DNA of 64,000 bases from Sulfuricurvum sp. (GTDB taxonomy: Bacteria > Campylobacterota > Campylobacteria > Campylobacterales > Sulfurimonadaceae): NCBI GenBank assembly GCA_024637295.1, contig JAGXFL010000008.1, positions 62,001 to 126,000 of the forward strand, given 5' to 3'. The position numbers and the translations under genes are program-made. The notes below the pieces were generated by a model. The model had not been told where the DNA came from. It did no database searches and worked only from the letters and a program-made list of their open reading frames with translations. How positions within the stretch are numbered: position 1 is the first letter of the stretch; each line of letters opens with the position of its first letter. Below are positions 27,292-34,589 of the stretch, piece by piece.

Positions 27292-28905
27292 CTAAAAATT
27301 AGCCGATAGATTCACACCCACAAATGGGGCCGTACTAAACGTATCATTGGGATGGTTGAGGGGATTGGCATGGTAAATATCAAGGGAAAAGGCTCGGTAA
27401 TGGCCCCGTAATCCTACGGTTGCGCTGGAAAGGGTTCCCCCCTGGGCAGAAACATCCGATGCGATATGCCCGATGTCATAAGCGATGTACGGGGAGAAAT
27501 AGTCGTTTACGGGGAAGCTTAGATCATTGCGCGTGTACCAGCCGCTGTTGCCGGTGATCCCTTGTTTTTGGAACCCTCGGATACTGTAGGCACCGCCGAT
27601 GCTAATTTGCTCAACGCTGTAGAGAAGATCATGGGTTCGTTGCGCAAAGCCTGAGAATTGATAGGTCATGGGTACGGCCGTATCCAAATATTTGGTAGCA
27701 CCCGCGCTTAGGGTGTATTTGGAGAAATCATGCGGCAACGTTCGACCTCTAGTGGGGCTAAAAGCATTGACTCCTTGATAGTAATTCAACAGAGCAAAAA
27801 GTTCCCATGAGCTTTGGCGATAGACGTATTTGAACCCCATATTGGCGACACTGAGATGATAGGTAGAGGAGTCGATCAAGATCCCATCGATACGGCTTTC
27901 GTTTAGTTTTTTCGCAATCTGGGCATTGAGGTCAATACTGTAGTTACGTGTATGGTGCAGTTTATAGGTAGTGCCAAGTGAGGCTACCGAACTCTCTCCA
28001 TGCGAGATGTACGAATCATTGAGTCCGTTAATGGTCTGATCGTAGGTGAAGCGTGAAAACCCTACTTCCCATAAAGCACTGCCAACGGGGATGGCGTAGG
28101 TGTAAAAATTACCGAAACTTTTTTTCCCTGTTTGCTGTTTGTCGGTGGTATTGATATTGGCGGTAAACACGTCACTCATGCCCATAGGGTTCTCCCACGT
28201 AATCCCACCTGAGAGTTGCAGCTTGCCCGTCGCATCCGAACCGTAGTTATTGACCCCAAGGTTCCCAAACACACTACGGGCCTCTTGGGAATGCAGCATT
28301 ACGATACTTCCCCCTTCTTGGGTTCCAGGTAACAGATCCATCGTCGTTTTATTGGATCGCAGACGGTTGACCTGTTCGAGTGAATTTTCCAATTTAACCA
28401 AATCCAGTGGATTATCGCCTATCCCAAAAAACGCCCCTTTGGTTTTGGCATTATCACTCACCACTTTTTCAACGGTTCCCTCTAGCGCATACAAATCCAC
28501 AATCCCATCGGAAATATCCTGAGGGGTCAAATAGGCTCGTGACGTGATGTACCCATGCTCGATGTAGAGATTGGTAAGCTCTTTGGCGAGGGTATTGAGG
28601 GAGCGGATTCCATTGCATTGGTTTACATAAGGGTTGATCGTCGCATTCACGTCACAGGAGAGAAGTAAGCTGTTGTTGTGTAATAAAATTTGTTTTATGG
28701 GGTAACAGGTCTCGTCTTTAGTAGCGGATGGGATCTCTTCTTTTTGGCGATACACAGAAGAGGGGATGGTCGTGTCGGTGCTTTTAAGTTGCTCAAAGAG
28801 CTGTCGCTGCTGTTCATTCATAAGCGGAAGTTCTGTTGTAGAAGCACCATATGAGCAGGTAAACAGGCAAATGAGTGAAAAGGAGAGGATACGTTTGGGG
28901 AGCAT
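27292..28905 (-). CDS. TpsB outer-membrane transporter (FhaC/ShlB family)
   Basis: The 537-residue protein exports its TpsA partner through the outer membrane. It has a signal peptide (1-20) and a POTRA-2 region (about 65-145; YPIKQILLHNN, ITSRAYLTPQDISDGIVDLYALEG). The ShlB-type 16-strand barrel follows, with a lid-lock-like segment containing ISIGGAYSIRGFQ (about 430-442), the conserved VRGF/Y-type motif of the Omp85 superfamily. It ends in GVNLSANF with a terminal Phe. The gene precedes tpsA by 12 nt, the usual B-A order. Confidence 0.92.
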   Translation of the reverse strand: MLPKRILSFSLICLFTCSYGASTTELPLMNEQQRQLFEQLKSTDTTIPSSVYRQKEEIPSATKDETCYPIKQILLHNNSLLLSCDVNATINPYVNQCNGIRSLNTLAKELTNLYIEHGYITSRAYLTPQDISDGIVDLYALEGTVEKVVSDNAKTKGAFFGIGDNPLDLVKLENSLEQVNRLRSNKTTMDLLPGTQEGGSIVMLHSQEARSVFGNLGVNNYGSDATGKLQLSGGITWENPMGMSDVFTANINTTDKQQTGKKSFGNFYTYAIPVGSALWEVGFSRFTYDQTINGLNDSYISHGESSVASLGTTYKLHHTRNYSIDLNAQIAKKLNESRIDGILIDSSTYHLSVANMGFKYVYRQSSWELFALLNYYQGVNAFSPTRGRTLPHDFSKYTLSAGATKYLDTAVPMTYQFSGFAQRTHDLLYSVEQISIGGAYSIRGFQKQGITGNSGWYTRNDLSFPVNDYFSPYIAYDIGHIASDVSAQGGTLSSATVGLRGHYRAFSLDIYHANPLNHPNDTFSTAPFVGVNLSANF

Positions 28906-28944
28906 GTTTGCCTTGTTTTTACATGTTATATAAAATTTTGTGGC

Positions 28945-28950
28945 ATTATA
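28945..28950 (-). promoter_or_regulatory. Candidate -10 box for the two-partner secretion operon
   Basis: On the minus strand AACGTATAATGCC gives a perfect TATAAT about 40 nt before the tpsB ATG. No convincing -35 is seen in this AT-rich stretch. Confidence 0.45.
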
Positions 28951-29168
28951 CGTTAGAAAACTTAATATAACGGCAATAGTATATTAAAATTAATTTACTA
29001 TAGTTAGTATGCGCCTAACCTAATTTTGGTTATTTATAAAAGAGTTTAGATAAAAAAGTAATAGGAACATTACTAGTACGATGATATAACTAAACCAAAC
29101 ATCGAGATTGAAGACATTCTAAAAAACCATGAAGAAGATAGTGAGTAGGTGTTAAGGGAGCTTGTGGA

Positions 29169-29182
29169 TGGTGGACCCTAGC
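29169..29182 (-). repeat. Duplicate of the tRNA-Ala 3' end (candidate attachment site)
   Basis: TGGTGGACCCTAGC is identical to 31287-31300, the last 14 nt of the tRNA-Ala gene including its CCA. The two copies are in the same orientation and 2118 bp apart. A duplicated tRNA 3' end on the side facing the tRNA terminus is the classic footprint of integrase-mediated insertion. Confidence 0.65.
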
Positions 29183-29306
29183 TCAACCGACGAGTCCCTA
29201 TTTTACGATATTTCGAGAAGTATAGCCCCCCTATAAGTACCCCTAAAAAGCAATGCTTATATGCTTGCTATACCTAACTATTTTATGACTCAATAGTATA
29301 GTATAA

Positions 29307-29476
29307 ATGTCTAAAAAAATGTCTAGTAACGTGTAAAATATTCACATTTAGACATTATATTTTAGGCATAAAAGCTTTCAGTGAGAGCCTTTTTTAAATT
29401 TGAGAAGTGAACCTAATTTTATGGTGAATGTCTAAAAAAATGTCTAAGAATGTCTAAAAAATTAACTTTTAGACAT
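29307..29476. repeat. Cluster of seven TGTCTA-core repeats
   Basis: ATGTCTAAA or a one-base variant occurs at 29307, 29319, 29428, 29440 and 29450, and its reverse complement TTTAGACAT at 29347 and 29468. A 20-bp block is duplicated exactly (29306-29325 and 29427-29446). Spacing within each block is 10-12 bp, about one helical turn, which suggests a protein-binding array. Confidence 0.7.
29374..29395. terminator. Terminator-like hairpin downstream of the AlbA_2 gene
   Basis: GCTTTC, three-base loop, GAGAGC (6-bp stem with one G-T pair), followed by CTTTTTT on the plus strand and preceded by AAAA, so it could work in both directions. On the minus strand it would end transcription of the AlbA_2 gene. 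Confidence 0.4.
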
Positions 29477-29479
29477 TCT
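29447..29479 (-). repeat. Perfect 13-bp inverted repeat across the AlbA_2 stop codon
   Basis: AGAATGTCTAAAA, seven-base loop, TTTTAGACATTCT. The right arm encodes the last codons of the AlbA_2 protein and both arms carry the TGTCTA core. It may act as an operator, a hairpin in the mRNA end, or both. Confidence 0.6.
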
Positions 29480-31120
29480 CCATTCTTTTCCTTCATTGAC
29501 TATTTTTCCCCCAAGACGGAGGGTTTGAAGGTTATTTTTGATTTTATTTTTCTTTTGTTGATCGTCTAAAATACTAGGAAGCTTGCCTAAAAGAACTTTT
29601 TCAAAATCTGATTTTTTCCCTTTTTTATATATTTGGAGATAATCTAATATTACTTTTTGACAATAATCATCATCGATGCCGCGCATTTTTATATATTCAT
29701 CTTTTTGATCGGTTTGTTTGGCTACTTGTGATGAAAGGTGATAGTTAGGTTTTCGTCCCTCAATAAGCCCTTTATCACGAAGATATTTAAGGCTCTCATC
29801 CGTGCTAGGTAGGTGTTTAACGACACGATCCAGTGCAATAACATCGTGCAAACTGAGTTCAGGATTCATAGCCAAAAGCTTGGCATAGCGATCATCTAGT
29901 ATTTGACCGAAAATAGTGACTTCTACTCGATTTGGTTCGATTTTATAGTTTGGCATAGGGAAAAATCGTTGTCGAAGTTTCGAGTAAATCCGTTTTATAC
30001 CACTGCCTATGGTATCGATCATATTAATCTCGACCATTGCCTGACACAAAAACGGATTGCGATACAGTTCAGGCGGTGCGTCACGCTCTATGACATTTTC
30101 AACATTCTCAGGGATGAAGCTTCCGACGTTTGAAAATACGAGTTTATCAGGGAACTCAACAACATTGATACGACCACCCATTTCATAGTCTTGGTGAGCG
30201 ATACAGTTGTGCAGGGCTTCGTAAATGATCCATGGATCGTACTTGTCTATCTCATCGGGGAAAAGCTTGCTGTCCGCCATGTAGCGATATTTGTAATTTC
30301 GGATCTTCGCGTGAACCTTTTGTGCGCTGACAAGCAACGGTAATCCAAAATGCTCATACCCTTGCTCGATTCCGTCACGGTCTTTGAGTACCCATGTGAT
30401 GCGTGGCACTGCGGGGGAGAGTAAATGCACCGATTCCGATTTTCCCAAAAGCAAAAGAGTACTATTGGTGATTTTACTATCAAGCGTGAGCTTGGCTTTG
30501 TTGAGAAAGGTTCGATTGCCCCATTGCGCCACTTCTTCGGCAAGATTGGGGTGTTTGGTGATGTATTCCTCTCTCGCCAAACGGATCGCTTCGGGGTCAA
30601 GATGTTCCAGTGTCGCACCCTCACATAGATGTGCCGACCAATCATCCGCTTTTCCTAGCGGTTCCGCCAAAATAGAAGCTTCTCGTTCGGGTCTAAGTTC
30701 GATTAGGCTATCACCGCTTCGTTGCCAAGCCTTGTTATGAGCGTATATAGGCTTACGTGGCAGATGTTTGGGGATATGGATGATCCAAACTGTCTGTTGC
30801 GTGTCGGTCGTCGTGAGAGCCTCTACAGATAGCCCCTCACTGCTAAGATTTAGGGAAACACCTAATAATCGATGCGGGAGTGTTTCGGGTGTGTAGTCAT
30901 GAAGATTTTCGATGCCTACAATGTCGAGTGTACCATCTTTGACACCGATAACGATATGCCCGCCGTTCATGTTGGCGATAGCTGAAACATACGTGGCTAA
31001 ATCTTTGCCCTTGTCCCCTGAAATACTATGTTTGAGATTTTTAAACTCTTTCCACTCACACGCTTCGTTCTCTTTTGGATAGTGAGCTTTGAGATAGTTT
31101 TGGAGTTCTAAAGCTGTCAT
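29462..31120 (-). CDS. AlbA_2 (Schlafen-type AAA_4) domain protein with HATPase_c_4-like domain
   Basis: The 552-residue protein starts with an AlbA_2/Schlafen domain (about 10-130; CEWKEFKN, ATYVSAIANMNGGHIVIGV). A long linker and an ATP-dependent helicase-like (HATPase_c_4) region (about 290-400; YEALHNCIAHQDYEMGGRIN, then FSNVGSF and IGSGIKRIY) follow. The C-terminal part (about 400-550) appears helical with possible winged-helix features. Such proteins act as transcriptional regulators, and some relatives occur in defence or mobile loci. It is the only gene between tRNA-Ala and the duplicated tRNA end, so it is likely cargo of a mini-island (inference). The TGTCTA array at its 3' end could be its binding site. 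Confidence 0.78.
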   Translation of the reverse strand: MTALELQNYLKAHYPKENEACEWKEFKNLKHSISGDKGKDLATYVSAIANMNGGHIVIGVKDGTLDIVGIENLHDYTPETLPHRLLGVSLNLSSEGLSVEALTTTDTQQTVWIIHIPKHLPRKPIYAHNKAWQRSGDSLIELRPEREASILAEPLGKADDWSAHLCEGATLEHLDPEAIRLAREEYITKHPNLAEEVAQWGNRTFLNKAKLTLDSKITNSTLLLLGKSESVHLLSPAVPRITWVLKDRDGIEQGYEHFGLPLLVSAQKVHAKIRNYKYRYMADSKLFPDEIDKYDPWIIYEALHNCIAHQDYEMGGRINVVEFPDKLVFSNVGSFIPENVENVIERDAPPELYRNPFLCQAMVEINMIDTIGSGIKRIYSKLRQRFFPMPNYKIEPNRVEVTIFGQILDDRYAKLLAMNPELSLHDVIALDRVVKHLPSTDESLKYLRDKGLIEGRKPNYHLSSQVAKQTDQKDEYIKMRGIDDDYCQKVILDYLQIYKKGKKSDFEKVLLGKLPSILDDQQKKNKIKNNLQTLRLGGKIVNEGKEWRMSKS

Positions 31121-31286
31121 TCGTTTTCCAGTTACACAAATTTTAAATATTCATTTTTAGTCGAGAGGGAAAGTGACAAATTCTATGCCTCAATGTTAAA
31201 GTGAGGATATTATAGCGCAATAGAAAATAGAGGATAATTTTTTGGCTTTTACGATGAGTGTAGGTGATTGTTAAATAAAGAAGGAT

Positions 31287-31362
31287 TGGTGGACCCTAGC
31301 GGGATCGAACCGCTGACCTCGTCGCTGCCAGCGACGCGCTCTCCCAGCTGAGCTAAGGGCCC
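31287..31362 (-). tRNA. tRNA-Ala (anticodon GGC)
   Basis: The 76-nt gene folds into a full cloverleaf on the minus strand. Acceptor GGGCCCT pairs with AGGGTCC (one G-T pair), the D arm is GCTC/GAGC, and anticodon stem CGTCG/CGACG encloses CTGGCAG with GGC at 34-36. The T arm is AGCGG-TTCGATC-CCGCT. The discriminator A and CCA are encoded. It reads GCC (and GCU) alanine codons. Its 3' end is duplicated at 29169-29182. Confidence 0.97.
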
Positions 31363-31392
31363 AAAAAGAGATACTTTTTGGAAAGAAATTGA

Positions 31393-31398
31393 ATTATA
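31393..31398 (-). promoter_or_regulatory. Candidate -10 box for tRNA-Ala
   Basis: Minus-strand GCGTATAATTC carries a perfect TATAAT 30 nt before the 5' end of the tRNA, a plausible distance for a processed transcript. Confidence 0.45.
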
Positions 31399-31512
31399 CG
31401 CAGTGTGTTCTTAATTTACGGTTCAAACACGAGATCTTTAAAGTTTTAAAATCACTATGCCGATATAGGGACAATGTTCTCTCAACCAAATGATGTGAAA
31501 AAAGGGTCGGAT

Positions 31513-32112
31513 ATGATGAAAAAAATAGTTTTGATAGCGGTAATGGGGGCGATGGGGCTTTTGTGGGGGTCTGGCGATGTCACGATTCAGGTTATTAATG
31601 CAGTCAAAGAGAAATCGATTACACATGAATTTGATAAACGGTTGGTAAAAAGCGGTTTGGCTATTCATAAGGTAGTTGAAGGCGGTCGGTATATTGTCAC
31701 ATTGGGTACGTATAAAGATGAAAAGTCGGCTCAAGCGGCATTGAAAAAAGCGCGTAAAATCGTAGCTGCAGGTGCGTTTGTCCGTTATGTCAACCGAGAT
31801 AAAATGGCAGCAACTTCGCATGAAACTGCGAAAAATACCGCCGTATCCTCTCACGAAACAGTAAAAGCACAACCGTCATCGGTTCAAAAAGTTGAAGGTA
31901 TAGAGGCAGTGGTTTGTGTAACACCGGTAAACGAGCATGTCGCAACTGTAGAGGTTAAACCGGCTGTTACAGAAGTAAAAGCTCCTGTTAAGACAGCCGA
32001 GATGGCTGCATTTGAGAAAAAAGAGCTGTACAAAAATGAGATTGCGGAAGCAATCAGTTACTATAAAAACTCACCGTATCATCGGTTTGAACCGGTGATG
32101 CTACAGCCGTAA
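31513..32112 (+). CDS. SPOR-like envelope protein
   Basis: The preferred start is the ATG at 31513 (AAAGGG upstream), because the upstream extension is not signal-like. The protein then begins MMKKIVLIAVMGAMGLLWGSG, a signal peptide or anchor. A SPOR-like domain (about 20-95) follows, with IQVINAVKEKS, GRYIVTLGTYKDEKSAQAAL and AGAFVRYVNR. SPOR domains bind denuded peptidoglycan. The rest is a low-complexity Val/Ala/Lys/Thr-rich linker and a charged C terminus. The gene abuts a convergent GGDEF-like gene without a spacer. Confidence 0.6.
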   Translation: MMKKIVLIAVMGAMGLLWGSGDVTIQVINAVKEKSITHEFDKRLVKSGLAIHKVVEGGRYIVTLGTYKDEKSAQAALKKARKIVAAGAFVRYVNRDKMAATSHETAKNTAVSSHETVKAQPSSVQKVEGIEAVVCVTPVNEHVATVEVKPAVTEVKAPVKTAEMAAFEKKELYKNEIAEAISYYKNSPYHRFEPVMLQP

Positions 32113-32535
32113 TCAAGGTTCCTTATTCAAAGCACTGTAGAGACAGTCAAGATCGATGCGGTGCATTTTCTTGGCTTCCATGTGCAATGCTTCAAAAAGT
32201 TCCTGCGCGTTTTCCCCATTGCTTGGATAGCACACGGCACAAGAAGGGATGGCGGATGCGAAACTCTCTTCTATCATCCGTTTGACAATGCCTGTTCCGT
32301 ATCGATCGGTATACGGCATAACAAAGAAATAATAGTTTTCATAGTGAACAATGGAATCCGAAGTTCTTAAAAGATTTGGCAGAAGCGCATCAATGAGTTC
32401 TTGAGAAAACTTGGAGAGGTCGCAAAAAAGAATAGTAAAACTCTCTGAGCGATTTTCATCCAGGCGATATGCCATACCAATGTTGAGATCAATCAACGCC
32501 GCAAAATTATAAAATGAAAAAGTTACACCAGCCAT
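32113..32535 (-). CDS. Small degenerate GGDEF-like protein
   Basis: The 140-residue soluble protein resembles a stand-alone GGDEF fold: FTILFCDLSKFSQELIDALL matches the first strand and helix, and NLLRTSDSIVHYENYYFFVMPYTD matches the region around the signature. The GGDEF motif itself is missing (ENYYFF), so catalysis is unlikely. AGGAGTCAGT before the ATG is a good ribosome binding site. Its stop is directly adjacent to the convergent SPOR-like gene. The family call is moderate; a non-GGDEF alpha/beta fold is possible. Confidence 0.5.
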   Translation of the reverse strand: MAGVTFSFYNFAALIDLNIGMAYRLDENRSESFTILFCDLSKFSQELIDALLPNLLRTSDSIVHYENYYFFVMPYTDRYGTGIVKRMIEESFASAIPSCAVCYPSNGENAQELFEALHMEAKKMHRIDLDCLYSALNKEP

Positions 32536-32587
32536 ACTGACTCCTATAATTACATTCCATAGAGTATAACGTTAATTCTTTAAATTG

Positions 32588-33277
32588 TTACATTGGCAAA
32601 GTGAAAAAATAGGCCAATCCGTAATAGATACTGTAGAGACCGTAAATGAGGATTGCCAGTGCTGCGATGCGGTTCATGCTGCTGCGAAAAGCGATTTCCC
32701 GCATAAAGTTGATCGATTGGCCCAACGCCAAAAGAGCGGGAACGGTCGAGAGTCCAAAAACGGCCATAATAGCACCACCGGTAAGGGGTGATGCGCTGGC
32801 TGCTGCTTTGGCTGCGAAGAAAAAGACAAATCCGCAGGGAAAAAATCCATTCATCATCCCCAACGCAAAAAAACTTCGGATGCTTTTACTTTTGATCAGT
32901 TTTGAAAAGAGGAGTTTAAAAAGGGGCATATTGGAGAATGATCGTTCAAATGAGTGGATGATAGAGGATATTCCCAACATCCCCAATGCGGTAATAATCA
33001 TCAATGCCCCTGCGAGCAAAAACAAAGCGCCATGAAATTCGGGGGTGATTAAAAATAGGGACCCCAAGGTGCCAAACAAGATTCCCAATAAGGTGTAAGA
33101 GCTGACACGTCCTAGGCTATAGGCACTGTGACGCACGAGTTGAGCGCTGTGGCTCATGGATGGATCAATCTTGGTGGAACTGTACGCGAAGACAAAGCCG
33201 CCGCACATCCCGATGCAGTGACCAAAGCTTCCTGCAAATGCAATCGTAATGATCGCCCACCATTCTATTGAACTCAT
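32588..33277 (-). CDS. DsbD_2/UreH-like (sulfite exporter TauE/SafE-type) membrane protein
   Basis: The start is set at the ATG 33275-33277 (MSSIEWW). Sixty-one codons of open frame upstream cross the divergent promoter region and read as non-coding. The 229-residue protein has about six membrane segments and the family motif FAGSFGHCIGMCGGFVFAY near the N terminus, with two Cys in HCIGMCGG. A second motif, NGFFPCGFVFFFAAKAA (about 136-152), contains a third Cys. Relatives are annotated as cytochrome-biogenesis or metal-linked transporters and often occur next to cytochrome oxidase and copper genes. The divergent metal chaperone gene supports a metal or redox role. Confidence 0.72.
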   Translation of the reverse strand: MSSIEWWAIITIAFAGSFGHCIGMCGGFVFAYSSTKIDPSMSHSAQLVRHSAYSLGRVSSYTLLGILFGTLGSLFLITPEFHGALFLLAGALMIITALGMLGISSIIHSFERSFSNMPLFKLLFSKLIKSKSIRSFFALGMMNGFFPCGFVFFFAAKAAASASPLTGGAIMAVFGLSTVPALLALGQSINFMREIAFRSSMNRIAALAILIYGLYSIYYGLAYFFTLPM

Positions 33278-33347
33278 TCTACCCCTCTTAACACTTTTGT
33301 AACAAAGATGTGTAACAATAGCATGAAATGATTTAAAGGACCCGTCA

Positions 33348-33611
33348 ATGAAAAATATTTTTATCGCAATGATTGTGTTGGTTACTATCGCGAGTGCGGA
33401 TAAGTTGGTTAATCTTAAAATTGATGGGATGACGTGCTCGATGTGTATCAACGATATCAAAAGCTCAGTTGGTAAAGTAAAAGGGGTAAACGATACGACG
33501 GTCTATCTCAAAGAGGGGCGTGCTAAGGTCAAAGCGCAAAAAAGCGCAAAGCCTGAAGCGATGTGTGATGAGGTTAAAAAGTTAGGTTACGGTTGTACGG
33601 TCGTTAAATAA
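33348..33611 (+). CDS. Exported heavy-metal-associated (HMA) domain protein
   Basis: The 87-residue protein has a signal peptide (about 1-17, MKNIFIAMIVLVTIASA) and one HMA ferredoxin-like domain with the metal site GMTCSMCINDIKSSV (about 28-42; CxxC). Such proteins bind Cu(I) or other soft metals; export makes it a periplasmic chaperone, unlike cytoplasmic CopZ. It diverges from the DsbD_2-like membrane protein across 70 bp. Its last 8 nt overlap the convergent PP-loop gene. AAAGGA lies 8 nt before the ATG. Confidence 0.83.
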   Translation: MKNIFIAMIVLVTIASADKLVNLKIDGMTCSMCINDIKSSVGKVKGVNDTTVYLKEGRAKVKAQKSAKPEAMCDEVKKLGYGCTVVK

Positions 33612-34578
33612 AATATTGTTGCGCGTCGTTGCGGCTTAGGTCGCAAAGCGTTGTTATGTTTTCTTCACCGAATTGCAAAGTTTGTTCACCGCTAAAATCA
33701 GGCTTACAATAGGCCAATACTAACTTTGCTGCCAATGTTTTGTCTGCTTCGCTTGCACTTAGGGAGATCAAACAGTGAGGGCCAAAAAGTTCGGTATTGA
33801 TGTGCATGAATTTTGGATTCTCAATTTCTTCGAGTTTGTTGTTTTCTTCTTCAGTGCGTCCGATGATTAGCTTTGATCCATCGGGTAGGCGCAATTGTCG
33901 ACCGTATTTAAGCGTTGGAATATCGGCTTTGATAAAGGCATCATCGTGAGCCAAAACGTCACGGATTTTACGGGAAAAATGTTCATCGGTAAGAAGGCAT
34001 CCCCCACCTGGAGCTTCAAAATCTTTGAGACCAAATTCTTGTGCCAGTTCCATTTGACGCTCTCGATTGCGCCCTACAATCTCTTCGAGTTTTTCACGAT
34101 CCACCCAGCCGTTGATCTCTGGGATGGTGGGTTCAAGTGCTTTGGCACTCATCGGGCGCAGCAGCAGCCCCTCACAATCGCTCATTTGGAGCACTTTTTG
34201 CAACGATTCACCGTTTTGGCTCATCGGACGCTGGCCTAATACTTCCCCACTGATAAGAAAATCTGCCCCCTCTTCGACCATGAGCCGTTTAGCCACTTCA
34301 AACATCTTGGCATGACAGTCGATGCAGGGGTTGAAATGTTTTCCGTAGCCGTGTTTTGGGGTAAATAGGACTTTTTCCAAATATTCGTCTTGAATATCGA
34401 CGATACGCAGCGTTGCCCCCACTTGGTCACACATGTTTTGCATATGGGCACGACGGTCTTTGACGGAACCAAATCCTGTGCTGATGTTACAGGCGACGAC
34501 TTCAATGCCTTGATTGATGATAAGTTTCATGGCGAGTGTCGAGTCGAGACCACCACTGAAAAGGGCTATAGCTTTCAT
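33604..34578 (-). CDS. PP-loop ATPase related to tRNA thiolation enzymes
   Basis: The 324-residue cytoplasmic protein opens with the PP-loop SGGLDSTLAMKLI (about 8-20). It has a pair of Cys in FNPCIDCHAKMFEVAKRLM (about 82-100) and the LISGEVLGQRPMSQN loop of ThiI/MnmA-like sulfurtransferases, then GGGCLLTDEHFSRKIRD (about 192-208). The C-terminal 110 residues (LKYGRQLRLPDGSKLIIGRT onward) resemble an NFACT-R/DUF814-like domain. Relatives are often annotated as tRNA 2-thiouridylases but the exact substrate is unproven. It is not a normal MnmA (wrong length and motifs). It lies 11 nt after dnaG in the same direction. Confidence 0.68.
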   Translation of the reverse strand: MKAIALFSGGLDSTLAMKLIINQGIEVVACNISTGFGSVKDRRAHMQNMCDQVGATLRIVDIQDEYLEKVLFTPKHGYGKHFNPCIDCHAKMFEVAKRLMVEEGADFLISGEVLGQRPMSQNGESLQKVLQMSDCEGLLLRPMSAKALEPTIPEINGWVDREKLEEIVGRNRERQMELAQEFGLKDFEAPGGGCLLTDEHFSRKIRDVLAHDDAFIKADIPTLKYGRQLRLPDGSKLIIGRTEEENNKLEEIENPKFMHINTELFGPHCLISLSASEADKTLAAKLVLAYCKPDFSGEQTLQFGEENITTLCDLSRNDAQQYFI

Positions 34579-34589
34579 GGATTTCCTTT

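Larger units (their letters stand above)
28951..29461. other. AT-rich gene-free region with att-like site and repeats
   Basis: No protein gene with start and ribosome binding site was found in this stretch of about 500 bp. It holds a 14-bp copy of the tRNA-Ala 3' end (29169-29182), a short start-less reading frame (29077-29148) that could be a gene remnant, a terminator-like hairpin (29374-29395) and a cluster of TGTCTA repeats (29307-29476). The composition and content suggest the scar of a mobile element. Confidence 0.6.

Noticed and set aside
21121-28905. Classical CdiBAI contact-dependent inhibition locus
   Set aside because: The B-A order and a small downstream gene fit, but TpsA lacks the VENN motif and pretoxin domain, so only a CDI-like role is proposed.
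29307-29476. CRISPR array
   Set aside because: The repeats are only about 9 bp, occur in both orientations and have no regular unique spacers; no cas genes are near.
33302-33330. TGTAACA repeats between the HMA gene and the membrane-protein gene as a Pho box
   Set aside because: The repeats are 13 bp apart rather than 11 and no TACAAT follows at the right distance.
32588-33460. A 290-residue version of the DsbD/TauE-like protein with 61 extra N-terminal residues
   Set aside because: The extension crosses the divergent promoter region and the start of the HMA chaperone gene on the other strand; the conserved family motif begins shortly after the internal ATG at 33277.
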